This document shows, one piece after another, positions 1 to 9,391 of a stretch of DNA of 64,000 nt. The position numbers and the translations under genes are program-made. The stretch comes from Bradyrhizobium sp. cir1 (GTDB lineage Bacteria; Pseudomonadota; Alphaproteobacteria; Rhizobiales; Xanthobacteraceae), in NCBI RefSeq assembly GCF_014198245.1, contig NZ_JACIHE010000027.1:1-64000 (forward strand), given 5' to 3'. Each line of letters opens with the position of its first letter. Position 1 is the stretch's first letter. The notes under the pieces are model-generated. The model did no database searches. It was given only the letters and a program-made list of their open reading frames with translations, and had not been told where the DNA came from.

Positions 1-130
1 CTCCATCTCCGCTGCCGCCAGGCCACGCCTTGACGGCCGCAAGCACGGCGTCATGCTACCCTCAGCGATCGGGCGAATCTAATGGTTGCTACGAGGCCGG
101 TGCCGAGTTGTTAGAGCGGAGCTGCAACCA

Positions 131-212
131 CCGTCATTGCGAGCGCAGCGAAGCAATCCAGAGTCTTTCCGCGGAGGCAGTCTGGATTGCTTCGCTGCGC
201 TCGCAATGACGG
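131..212. repeat. Palindromic intergenic repeat, 32-bp perfect arms
   Basis: Bases 131-162 are the exact reverse complement of 181-212, separated by 18 bases. The core of the arm reads CATTGCGAGCGCAGCGAAGC. Palindromes of this kind are dispersed in Bradyrhizobium and Rhodopseudomonas intergenic DNA (recalled, not searched). The transcript would form a long hairpin. Confidence 0.85.
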
Positions 213-238
213 GATCATCTACCAGGCTTCATTTATCG

Positions 239-385
239 CCGTCACCCTGAGGTGCGCGCTCTGCGGCGCATCGCGCCGCGGAGCGCGCCTCGAAGGGCGA
301 CGGCCCGACTGCATCTCGGCCGCTCATCCTTCGAGGCTTCGCATGCGCCGCTTCGCGCCGCATGGCGCGCACCTCAGGATGACGG
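239..385. repeat. Second palindromic repeat, ~147 bp
   Basis: Outer arms 239-259 and 365-385 are inverted copies with one mismatch in 21 bases. Inside are further self-complementary segments around CTCGAAGG / CCTTCGAG. This is a composite palindromic element of the type scattered between genes in Bradyrhizobium. Confidence 0.75.
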
Positions 386-441
386 AATCGGCGGCGTTGT
401 CATTGGCTCGGTTACGCTGGCCGCAATCATCATCAGCAACA

Positions 442-469
442 AAAAACGCGGCGTTGCCGCCGCGTTTTT
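442..469 (-). terminator. Intrinsic terminator after ftsH
   Basis: Arms 442-453 and 458-469 are perfect 12-bp inverted copies with a 4-base loop, with a GC-rich core and A/T flanks. Read on the minus strand it ends in a run of T, 24 bases after the ftsH stop codon. The symmetry means it could act in both directions. Confidence 0.8.
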
Positions 470-492
470 CGATTTCATCTGCCGCTCCGCGA

Positions 493-2415
<1,923 letters not shown>

Positions 2416-2461
2416 CGATCTTCCTTCGTGGTCGCGCGGATCGCGGCCCTGATCCTTCAGG

Positions 2462-2496
2462 AGTTACTCGACCCAGTTACTTGGTCAGTTACTTGG
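2462..2496 (-). repeat. Three short direct repeats in the ftsH leader
   Basis: AGTTACTTGG occurs at 2475-2484 and 2487-2496, and the related AGTTACTCG at 2462-2470. Spacing is 12-13 bases, about one helical turn. They lie 47-81 bases upstream of the ftsH start codon. They could be a protein-binding array or a feature of the mRNA leader. Confidence 0.5.
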
Positions 2497-2541
2497 GCAA
2501 TTCGAGGAAATCCCCAAGGAATCCTCATCGTTAGACGCATA

Positions 2542-2572
2542 CAATTTAGGTGCCGCCCCGGTCGCTGCCAAG
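2542..2572 (-). promoter_or_regulatory. Possible sigma-32 (heat-shock) promoter of ftsH
   Basis: On the minus strand CTTG (2572-2569) is followed after 18 bases by CCTAAATTG (2550-2542). This resembles the alphaproteobacterial RpoH pattern CTTG-N17/18-CYTATNTG with two mismatches. FtsH is a usual RpoH target. Inferred from pattern only. Confidence 0.35.
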
Positions 2573-2718
2573 GGAACGAGATGGGACTATTTAGCCCATC
2601 TTAGATCGATTCCCGCTGAAATAATGGCGCCCGAAGCGGGGTTTTTCCTGCCTGGTTAAGGTGTCCTGACGGCTCGCAACGGAAGCGGCCGGTGTCATGA
2701 TCCGCCCTCATCCGCCCT

Positions 2719-3783
2719 TCAAGTCCCCTTTCGGGACCGCCGCGCCGGCGCAGGCGCGATGTGGATACGCCCGCCGGCAAGGCTGATCAAGGCTCCCGCA
2801 AGGGTCTGCTTCAGGACCGGCCGGCCATTTGCGGCTGCGCGAGGGCTCCGACCCAGGGCCTGATCGAGCACGGACAACAAAGTTTCGACCTTGCCGAGTT
2901 CCACCGGCCCTTCATGCCCGAGGGCGTTGATGGCCCGCAGCAGGAGCCGCAGCCGGACCTCCTCCGGCAGGCTGGCGAAGGCGGCCCCGTCGAAACTTCG
3001 CACGCCCGGCCCATGCGGCGCATCGTCGCGATCCGTCAAGCGGAGAAAGCGCTCGGCACCGTCAGTCAGCACCTCCACCGCCGCATTGGCGCGCGCCAGC
3101 CGGCCCGCGAGCCGCGCCAGGCTCCTGGCATCGCCGCCCTCGGCCGCGAGCTGCGGCAGCAGCGTGCGCAGCCGCGGCCGGGTGAAGGCGGTGTCGCGGT
3201 TGGTGGGATCATCGGCAAAGCCGATCTTCGCCCGCCTGAGGGTTGCGATCAGCTGGGACTTCGGGACGTCGAGCAGCGGACGCGCCAGCACGACGCCGTC
3301 GCGCGCCGAAAGGCGCGCCATCGCCGACAGCCCGGCCAGCCCGCTGCCGCGAAGCATGCGCATCAACAGTGTCTCGGCCTGGTCGTCGCGGGTATGGGCG
3401 GTCAGCACATGGCTGGCGCCCGCCTCGCGCGCGGCCTGCGCCAGCAGGCGGTAACGGGCTTGCCGCGCGGCCGCGGGCAGTCCCGTCTTCGGCTTGGCGC
3501 CGCGCCAGCGCAGGGTCCGGTGCGGCAGGCCGAGCTCGGCCGCGAGCCGCTTGACCTCGCGCGCCTCGCGCGCCGCCTCCACCCGCAGCCCGTGATCGAC
3601 GGTGACGACGGTGAGACGCGGGCCGCGCGAAAGGCTGCGCTGCCAGCGTGCCGCGAGCCACATCAGCGCGACGGAGTCGGGCCCGCCGGAGACCGCGAGC
3701 ACCAGGGCCGGCGCGCTCCTGAGGTCGGCGAAGAGCTGCTTCGCCGCGCGCGCCGAGATCGGTGAATTGTCGTCGCCTGACAT
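2719..3783 (-). CDS. tilS: tRNA(Ile)-lysidine synthase TilS
   Basis: Modifies C34 of the tRNA-Ile with CAU anticodon to lysidine using ATP and lysine, so that it reads AUA codons. It is an essential cytosolic enzyme. The 354 aa protein carries the N-type ATP pyrophosphatase P-loop SGGPDS at residues 32-37, followed by the TVDHGLR and LTAHTRDDQAET segments typical of the family. It lies between cpoB and ftsH, the usual order in Rhizobiales. The ATG start puts the P-loop at the normal distance from the N terminus. The C-terminal part is shorter than in E. coli TilS, which is common in alphaproteobacteria. Confidence 0.95.
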   Translation of the reverse strand: MSGDDNSPISARAAKQLFADLRSAPALVLAVSGGPDSVALMWLAARWQRSLSRGPRLTVVTVDHGLRVEAAREAREVKRLAAELGLPHRTLRWRGAKPKTGLPAAARQARYRLLAQAAREAGASHVLTAHTRDDQAETLLMRMLRGSGLAGLSAMARLSARDGVVLARPLLDVPKSQLIATLRRAKIGFADDPTNRDTAFTRPRLRTLLPQLAAEGGDARSLARLAGRLARANAAVEVLTDGAERFLRLTDRDDAPHGPGVRSFDGAAFASLPEEVRLRLLLRAINALGHEGPVELGKVETLLSVLDQALGRSPRAAANGRPVLKQTLAGALISLAGGRIHIAPAPARRSRKGT

Positions 3784-3880
3784 GACGCTGCAAATCGTCC
3801 GCGGATGGATCGACTGTTTAGCGCAAAGCCATTCGCTTTGTCAGCGCCTGGACGCTCTGGATCAGATGCCTGCCAATGGT

Positions 3881-3906
3881 TCACCTCTCCCGTAGGGGAG
3901 AGGTGA
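3881..3906. repeat. Hairpin repeat between cpoB and tilS
   Basis: TCACCTCTCCC (3881-3891) and its exact reverse complement (3896-3906) with a 4-base loop lie just after the cpoB stop on the minus strand. The CTCTCCC-type hairpin recurs near 17.7-17.85 kb. It may end or attenuate the upstream transcript, but it lacks a clear T-run. Confidence 0.6.
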
Positions 3907-3935
3907 GCCACCGTCGGCCAGCCAAGTCTCACTCG

Positions 3936-4991
3936 CTAGCACTTCACCCGCTTCTGCTCGCGGTCGACCGCGGCTTTGACGCCGGCGGAAGCGCGCGGAT
4001 ATTTGCGGCCGATCTCGCCGAAGGCGGCGCAGGCGGCTTCCTTCTCCTTCAGGGCGGCGAGCGACTGGCCGAGCCGCAGCAGCGCATCGGGCGCCTTGGC
4101 CGATTTGTCATATTTGGTGGTGACGGCGAGGAAGGCTTCGGCGGAATCGCGATATTGCTGGCGCTGGAAATAGCTCTCGCCGAGCCAGTATTGCGCGTCG
4201 CCGAGCAGCGGGTCGTTCGGATATTTCTGCGCAAAATTCTTCATGGTCTGCTCGGCCAGCGCATAGTCCTTGCGCTGCATGTAGCCGATGCCGAGGTCGA
4301 ACTCGTCGCGCGGCGTCGCCGAGGGCGGCAGCGTCGCAAGGCCAGTCCCGCCGCCTTGCGCCGGATAGCCCTGCTGGGCCGGCGGATAGCCGGGCTGGGC
4401 TGCCGGCGGCACGCCTTGCTGATAGCGCGGGGCGGTGTTGGCGAGATCGAGCGGCTCGCCGGCGTTGCGTCCGCCTGGCGCGCCGGCTCCCGACGGCATC
4501 GGCTGCTGTCCGCCGCCGAGCGCGCGCGGCGCGCCGGGCGCACTCGGATTCTGGTTCGGATCGAAGGCATCGCCGCGGCGGCGCATGCCGGGGGCGCCTG
4601 GCGCCGGCTGCTCCTGCACGATCGGCGCGGGGCTTGCGGTCTGCGGCTGCTCGTAATTCGGCTGTGCGGCCTGCTGCTGCTGGCGATAGGCCGGCGCGAC
4701 CTGCGCAGGCGGCACGGCCGCGACGCCGGGCTGGACCGGCTGCTGTCCAGGCGCGGTCTGCGCGCCGCCCTCGAGTGCGCGCAGACGCTCCTCGAGCTGG
4801 CGGTTGCGGTATTGCAGCTCCTCGTTCTGGCCGGTGAGCTGGCGCAACTGGTTCTCCAGCCGCTCGATCCGCATCTCGGGATCATCATCCGTCTGCGCCA
4901 AGGCGGGCGAACTCAGAACGACGGGCGCGCACAAGGAGAGCAGCGCGGCGATCGCCGCGGTGCCGGTAAAAACCTTAAATCTGGATGACAT
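3936..4991 (-). CDS. cpoB: Cell division coordinator CpoB (YbgF), periplasmic TPR protein
   Basis: Periplasmic partner of the Tol-Pal system that links peptidoglycan synthesis to outer-membrane constriction. The start at 4991 gives a 351 aa protein with a Sec signal peptide ending near SSPALAQ (about residue 33). Next come a trimerising coiled coil rich in heptads (about 38-75, MRIERLENQLRQL...), a long low-complexity Gln/Pro/Gly/Ala linker (about 80-215), and C-terminal TPR repeats (about 225-345). A longer open frame upstream to 5141 would remove the signal peptide from the N terminus, so the ATG preceded by AGGGCAAG was chosen. The gene follows pal, separated by a hairpin. The linker is unusually long compared with E. 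coli YbgF. Confidence 0.93.
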   Translation of the reverse strand: MSSRFKVFTGTAAIAALLSLCAPVVLSSPALAQTDDDPEMRIERLENQLRQLTGQNEELQYRNRQLEERLRALEGGAQTAPGQQPVQPGVAAVPPAQVAPAYRQQQQAAQPNYEQPQTASPAPIVQEQPAPGAPGMRRRGDAFDPNQNPSAPGAPRALGGGQQPMPSGAGAPGGRNAGEPLDLANTAPRYQQGVPPAAQPGYPPAQQGYPAQGGGTGLATLPPSATPRDEFDLGIGYMQRKDYALAEQTMKNFAQKYPNDPLLGDAQYWLGESYFQRQQYRDSAEAFLAVTTKYDKSAKAPDALLRLGQSLAALKEKEAACAAFGEIGRKYPRASAGVKAAVDREQKRVKC

Positions 4992-5116
4992 CTTGCCCTG
5001 ACGACGAAAGCGAAATGGCCTGCGACGGAACATGCGACGCGCCACACATTGAAGCGGAGTACGCCAAAAATGTGACTGGCACCACGGGGATTCTGTCACA
5101 GAATGCTGAAACGAAA

Positions 5117-5138
5117 CCGGCGCCCGTAAGGGCGCCGG
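5117..5138 (-). terminator. Hairpin between pal and cpoB
   Basis: CCGGCGCCC (5117-5125) pairs with GGGCGCCGG (5130-5138) around a GTAA loop, 40 bases after the pal stop on the minus strand, followed by TTTCGTTT. Probably an intrinsic terminator or attenuator separating pal from cpoB expression. Confidence 0.65.
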
Positions 5139-5178
5139 CATGATCGTTCTCTGAAGATGAACGGCGGCTGACCAATCG

Positions 5179-5667
5179 TCAGGAGCTCGCGTTCAGCACG
5201 GTGACGGCGCGGCGGTTCTGCGACCAGCAGGAGATGTCGTTACAGACGGCGACCGGCCGCTCCTTGCCGTAGGAGATCGTGCGCATGCGGTTCGGATCGA
5301 TGCCGCGCGAGGCGAGGAACGAACGCACCGACTGGGCGCGGCGCGCGCCGAGCGCGATATTGTATTCGCGGGTGCCGCGCTCGTCGGCATGACCTTCGAT
5401 GGTGAAGGAGTAGCGCGGATAGGTCTGGAGCCACTGCGCCTGCTTCTCCAGGGTCACGATCGCCTGCGGGGTCAGATCGGTCTGGTCGCTTTCGAAGAAC
5501 ACGCGGTCACCCACGTTCACGACGAAGTCCTGCTGGCTGCCCGGCGTCGCCGCATTGGCCATCGCATCCGTCGCAGCATTCTTGTTGGCGCAGGCGCCCA
5601 TCGACAGCGCGACGGCAAGCACCGCGGCCAGCTTCAATCCCTGGAGGATACGCATAGGATGTTTCAT
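5179..5667 (-). CDS. pal: Peptidoglycan-associated lipoprotein Pal
   Basis: Outer-membrane lipoprotein that binds peptidoglycan and is mobilised by TolB during division. The 162 aa protein has a lipoprotein signal with lipobox MGAC and lipidated Cys26. It has an OmpA-like peptidoglycan-binding domain over about residues 50-160, with the conserved segment IEGHADERGTREYN and the C-terminal R-A-V pattern. The ATG is preceded by GGAGG-like sequence (revcomp of 5668-5675). It is separated from tolB by the GGDEF/EAL and FeeM-like genes, whereas in most genomes pal directly follows tolB, so two genes have come to lie inside the block. Confidence 0.97.
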   Translation of the reverse strand: MKHPMRILQGLKLAAVLAVALSMGACANKNAATDAMANAATPGSQQDFVVNVGDRVFFESDQTDLTPQAIVTLEKQAQWLQTYPRYSFTIEGHADERGTREYNIALGARRAQSVRSFLASRGIDPNRMRTISYGKERPVAVCNDISCWSQNRRAVTVLNASS

Positions 5668-5917
5668 TCCGGAGCCTCCACGCTCACGTTAGTCCACTGC
5701 TGTCCGGTCTACAGGGGGTTGGTTAAGCGAACGTTCCGTCAACCTTGACGGAACCTTGCCTCAGCCGGTCAAATGCCCCCAACCAGCGAAAAGCAACCGT
5801 CATGGTTAATGGGTTGTAAATGTGGCGCGAGGGTGAAGGCAAGCCGCGTTAACCGGCAAAATCACTGGCTTTGCTTGAATTTTGGGCCTGAGGCCGGAGT
5901 TACAGCAGAGCGTTCAG

Positions 5918-6643
5918 TCAGGCGTGAACGGCGTCCGCCACCAGCACCCGCCGCTGCGGGACCTGACGCTGGCCGCCGCGCCCGAACAGCATGCGCCGCT
6001 CGAAGGCGGTGGAGCGCATGATCGGATAGCGCTCGAACACCTTCTTGCGGAAGGTCGGGAAGTCCGCCGCCATCAGTCCGAACGGCTTGGTGAGACCGGG
6101 GACCAGCCTCGGCTCGGCGATGGTCTCGTGCAGGAACACCCGCCGGTAGAAGGCCTGGTGCTCCGGGCGCACGATCGCAAGGCCGAGATCGGCATGGAAA
6201 TGCTCGCACGCCATGTAGGCGAGCCGGGTCGTCAGATAGGGCAATTCCGGGACGCGCTTGACCTGGTCGGGATCGGCGACGAAGCGGGTCGGATCGATCA
6301 TGATCTCGCCGCGATCAAGCCGCGGCAGAAGGATATCGGGAAAGACGTCGGCCGAGGTCGACTGGCGCCATTCCGAGTTCAGCACGCTGATGCGCACCGA
6401 GCTGCAGAGCTTGCCTCGGAGATAGACGCCGAAGGTCCACGCGTTCGGCAATTCGTCATACTGGTCGGTGACGCGCGCGTCCGGAGATTCCTTGACGGCG
6501 CCCTCGCGCAGATAGGCGCGATAGCGGAGATTGTAGATCTCCTCCTTCTCCGCGGCCGTTTCCGCAAGTTGGTAATCGACGTCGGTCAGGAGCTCGGCAC
6601 CCCGTCCAACAGCCGAAATGATCGCTCTGGCTGAGGACTGCAT
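5918..6643 (-). CDS. FeeM-like N-acyltransferase (autoinducer-synthase-type GNAT fold)
   Basis: The 241 aa soluble protein resembles the N-acyl amino acid synthase (FeeM) group, a GNAT-fold relative of LuxI-type acyl-homoserine-lactone synthases. Features seen are the LRYRAYLREGAV segment near residue 39, the D-x-YDE acidic segment followed by a beta strand of the type FGVYLRGKLCSSVRI, the EIMIDPTRFVAD strand, and a long C-terminal region ending QRRVLVADAVHA. Family members join fatty acyl chains from acyl carrier protein to amino acids or amines. The acyl acceptor here cannot be told. No LuxR-type regulator is adjacent. It sits alone between a GGDEF/EAL gene and pal, with about 180 bp free upstream for its own promoter. 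Confidence 0.65.
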   Translation of the reverse strand: MQSSARAIISAVGRGAELLTDVDYQLAETAAEKEEIYNLRYRAYLREGAVKESPDARVTDQYDELPNAWTFGVYLRGKLCSSVRISVLNSEWRQSTSADVFPDILLPRLDRGEIMIDPTRFVADPDQVKRVPELPYLTTRLAYMACEHFHADLGLAIVRPEHQAFYRRVFLHETIAEPRLVPGLTKPFGLMAADFPTFRKKVFERYPIMRSTAFERRMLFGRGGQRQVPQRRVLVADAVHA

Positions 6644-6822
6644 TCCAACTCCTTACCCGCCACCGCACACCGCATCCGCACGGGACAACTTCCACGCGCG
6701 TGATGATTTATTAACAGCTTCTTAACAATGAAGCAAAGCAATCGAAGTGTTAGGGTTAATCCCCCGTAGCACTACGGTACCGGGCAACAGTCTGAAACGA
6801 CGGGAGATTTCGAGAAGCGGAA

Positions 6823-9156
6823 TCAGCCGAAGGAGCGCGAGCCCACGACCTGGAGCAGGCTCTCGCCGCGCCGCCCGTGCGAGGCGTTAAGGAGCTGGCG
6901 CATCCGCACGGCGGGCACCGGACGGCTGAACAGATAGCCCTGCGCCTCGGTCACGGTGCCGTCGGCGCTGATCAGCTCGAGCTGCTCGTTGGTCTCGATG
7001 CCCTCGACCACGACCGACATGCCGAGGTCGGCCGACAGGCGCGCCACGCCGCGCAGCAGCGTCAGCGGCCGGTCGGTGTCGATGCCCTCGAGGAAGGAGC
7101 GGTCGATCTTCACCTTCTGCATCGGGAAATTGTGCAGGTAGCTGAGGCTGGAATATCCGGTGCCGAAATCGTCGAGCGAGATGCGCACGCCGAGCGCATG
7201 CAGCTGCGACAGGATATCGTGGGTGAGCTGGGTGTTGCGCAGCAGCGAGGACTCGGTGATCTCGATCTCGAGCCGATGCGCCGGAAGCCCTGAGACCTCC
7301 AGCGCGTAGCGGATCTCGCTCAGGACGTCGCGCTGGTGGAATTGCTGCGGCGAGAAGTTGACGGCGACGCTGACGCTCTCCGGCCACTTCATGCATTCCA
7401 TGCAGGCGCGGCGCAGGATCCAGCGGCCGAGATCGACGATCAGGCCCATGTCCTCGGCGACCGGGATGATGTCAACTGGCGAAACCGTGCCGCGCACCGG
7501 ATGATTCCAGCGCAGCAGCGCCTCGCAGGTCGTGATCTTGCCGGACTTCAGATTGACCAGCGGCTGGTAGAACAGCTCGAACTCCTCGTTGGCGAGCGCC
7601 TTGCGCAGGTCGAGCTCGAGGATGCGGCGCGCCTCGACGGTCGCCGCCATCTCGTCGCGGAAGAAGCAGAAGGTGCCGCGGCCGTCGGCCTTGGCGCGGT
7701 ACAGCGCCATGTCGGCGTTCTTGAGCAGGGTGTCGGCGCTGACCTTGCCGTCCGGCGAGGTCAGCGCGATGCCGACGCTGGCGCCGATCTCGACCAGGTG
7801 ATTGTCGATGCGGTAGCGCTCGCTCAGGCGCTCGACGATACGGCGGGCGAGGCTCGCGGCGTCCTCGGCCGAAGAGATGTTCTGCTGGAACACGACGAAC
7901 TCGTCGCCGCCGAAGCGGGCGACGAAATCTTCGGGGCGCAGCATCTCGCGCAGGCGATTGGCAACCGCGCACAGGAGCTGGTCGCCGCAGGGATGACCGA
8001 GCGTGTCGTTGACCTGCTTGAACTGGTCGAGGTCGACGAACAGCAACGCCGAGAGCCGCTCGGCGTTGTGGGCATTGGCCAGCAGCCGCTCGATCTCGTC
8101 GCGGAAAGAGACCCGGTTGGGCAGCGCGGTGAGCTCGTCATAGCGGGCGAGATGGCTGATGCGGGCTTCGGCGCTGGTGCGTTCGGTGATGTCTTCCAGC
8201 AGCAGCACGGTGCCGCCGCCGGTCATCGGCTGGAACGTCCAGGCCAGGGTGCGGCCGCGCGAGGAATCCGGATCGGCGGTGACGATCTCGCAGATCCGCG
8301 CATGGGCGATCTCGGCCAGGATCTGGTTGCCGCTCTCCGCCGAGATGGAGCCCGCGGAGATGCAGGCCGACACGATGTCGGCCGCGGTGGCGCCGCGCTT
8401 GACCAGATCCTCGGGCAGGCCCATCAGATCGCCGAAGCGATGGTTCATGACCGCAAGGCGCCCGTCGGCGCGGAACATGCACAGGCCATGCGGCATGTTG
8501 TTGAGCGCGGTGTCGAACTGGCTCGCCAGCGCGGATTCGCGGAAGCTCGAGGTCAGCGCCTTGACGAAGATCGCATGCAGGCTGAGGTTGATGTTCTTCA
8601 AGCCGAAGAAGAAGAATATGAGCAGGATCGCAAGACCGATGTGGTAGGAGCCGCCGTGCAGCAGCAGCGCGAGCGACATCGGGCCGCAGGCGAGCACGAC
8701 GTGCCACTGGATCACCCGGGGCTGGCCGTAATTGCGGGCGGCGCCGCCGGCGGTGTAGCCGATGCCGATGGCGACAGCGAGCATGTCGGCCACCGGATCC
8801 TCGTTGTTGTAGATGACGACGAAGGACCACAGGCCGAGCACCGCCGCATAGCTGAGCGCGCCGAGCCAGTAGCGCGGCTCCAGATGCTTGGCCTCTTCGA
8901 ACGACAGGGGCTGCACACGGTTTTCGTATCCGCGCATCTGGAACGCGCGCGCGGTGCCGATGGCGATCAGCAGAAACGCAATCGGCCACAGCCAGACGTC
9001 GCCGGTCTTCAGCGCAGTCATGACCGCGGCCACGGCGGCGGAGGCCGAGCCGAGGAAGATCGCCCAGAAATTCTGCACCATAGAGTTGATGAGAGCGGCG
9101 TAGAGTATCGGCTCCAGCTCGTCTCGATCGCTCTGCTTCTGGTCGGCCAGCTGCAT
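6823..9156 (-). CDS. Membrane GGDEF/EAL cyclic-di-GMP turnover protein with PAS domain
   Basis: The 777 aa protein makes and/or degrades cyclic di-GMP. The N-terminal ~200 residues hold about six hydrophobic segments (roughly 28-48, 55-70, 98-115, 122-138, 150-168, 172-190) forming a membrane sensor. A PAS-like domain follows (about 215-325, ALNNMPHGLCMF). The GGDEF domain (about 335-495) has an intact GGDEF at 416-420 and a perfect inhibitory RxxD site RPED at 407-410. The EAL domain (about 515-760) has EALLRW at 545 and the DDFGTGYSSLSYL loop. Both catalytic domains look active. The gene stands between tolB and the FeeM-like gene. Its signal is unknown. Confidence 0.93.
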   Translation of the reverse strand: MQLADQKQSDRDELEPILYAALINSMVQNFWAIFLGSASAAVAAVMTALKTGDVWLWPIAFLLIAIGTARAFQMRGYENRVQPLSFEEAKHLEPRYWLGALSYAAVLGLWSFVVIYNNEDPVADMLAVAIGIGYTAGGAARNYGQPRVIQWHVVLACGPMSLALLLHGGSYHIGLAILLIFFFFGLKNINLSLHAIFVKALTSSFRESALASQFDTALNNMPHGLCMFRADGRLAVMNHRFGDLMGLPEDLVKRGATAADIVSACISAGSISAESGNQILAEIAHARICEIVTADPDSSRGRTLAWTFQPMTGGGTVLLLEDITERTSAEARISHLARYDELTALPNRVSFRDEIERLLANAHNAERLSALLFVDLDQFKQVNDTLGHPCGDQLLCAVANRLREMLRPEDFVARFGGDEFVVFQQNISSAEDAASLARRIVERLSERYRIDNHLVEIGASVGIALTSPDGKVSADTLLKNADMALYRAKADGRGTFCFFRDEMAATVEARRILELDLRKALANEEFELFYQPLVNLKSGKITTCEALLRWNHPVRGTVSPVDIIPVAEDMGLIVDLGRWILRRACMECMKWPESVSVAVNFSPQQFHQRDVLSEIRYALEVSGLPAHRLEIEITESSLLRNTQLTHDILSQLHALGVRISLDDFGTGYSSLSYLHNFPMQKVKIDRSFLEGIDTDRPLTLLRGVARLSADLGMSVVVEGIETNEQLELISADGTVTEAQGYLFSRPVPAVRMRQLLNASHGRRGESLLQVVGSRSFG

Positions 9157-9391
9157 TGGCTAATTACGCGTCCTGTTTAGCGCGTACTTTTACCCAGCCC
9201 AGGTGAAGCCTTTCTGAGGGAACATCGTTAAAGTCGAGTTGTTTTCGGCAATAGCGAACCGAATTCTGCTGAAATATCAAGCAACTAGGCAAGCCTTGCC
9301 CGGCACAAGGTGAAGGAAAGCTTGCTTTCCCCACCGAACGCGAAAAAATCGGCGCGTTTTTTCGATAACATCGCGCGTCTGAAGACGCGGT

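Larger units (their letters stand above)
1..492. other. Intergenic region left of ftsH, mostly palindromic repeats
   Basis: No convincing gene is seen here. The first ~120 bases could hold the end of a gene outside the window, but nothing supports this. The rest is two palindromic repeat elements and the ftsH terminator, listed separately. Confidence 0.6.
2416..2718. other. ftsH-tilS intergenic region
   Basis: No gene is seen in this 303-bp gap. It contains the leader of ftsH, a triple direct repeat and a possible sigma-32-type promoter, listed separately. Confidence 0.6.

Noticed and set aside
7336..9180. A 614-codon plus-strand open frame opposite the GGDEF/EAL gene
   Set aside because: Antisense to a gene with intact motifs; composition typical of a GC-rich shadow frame.
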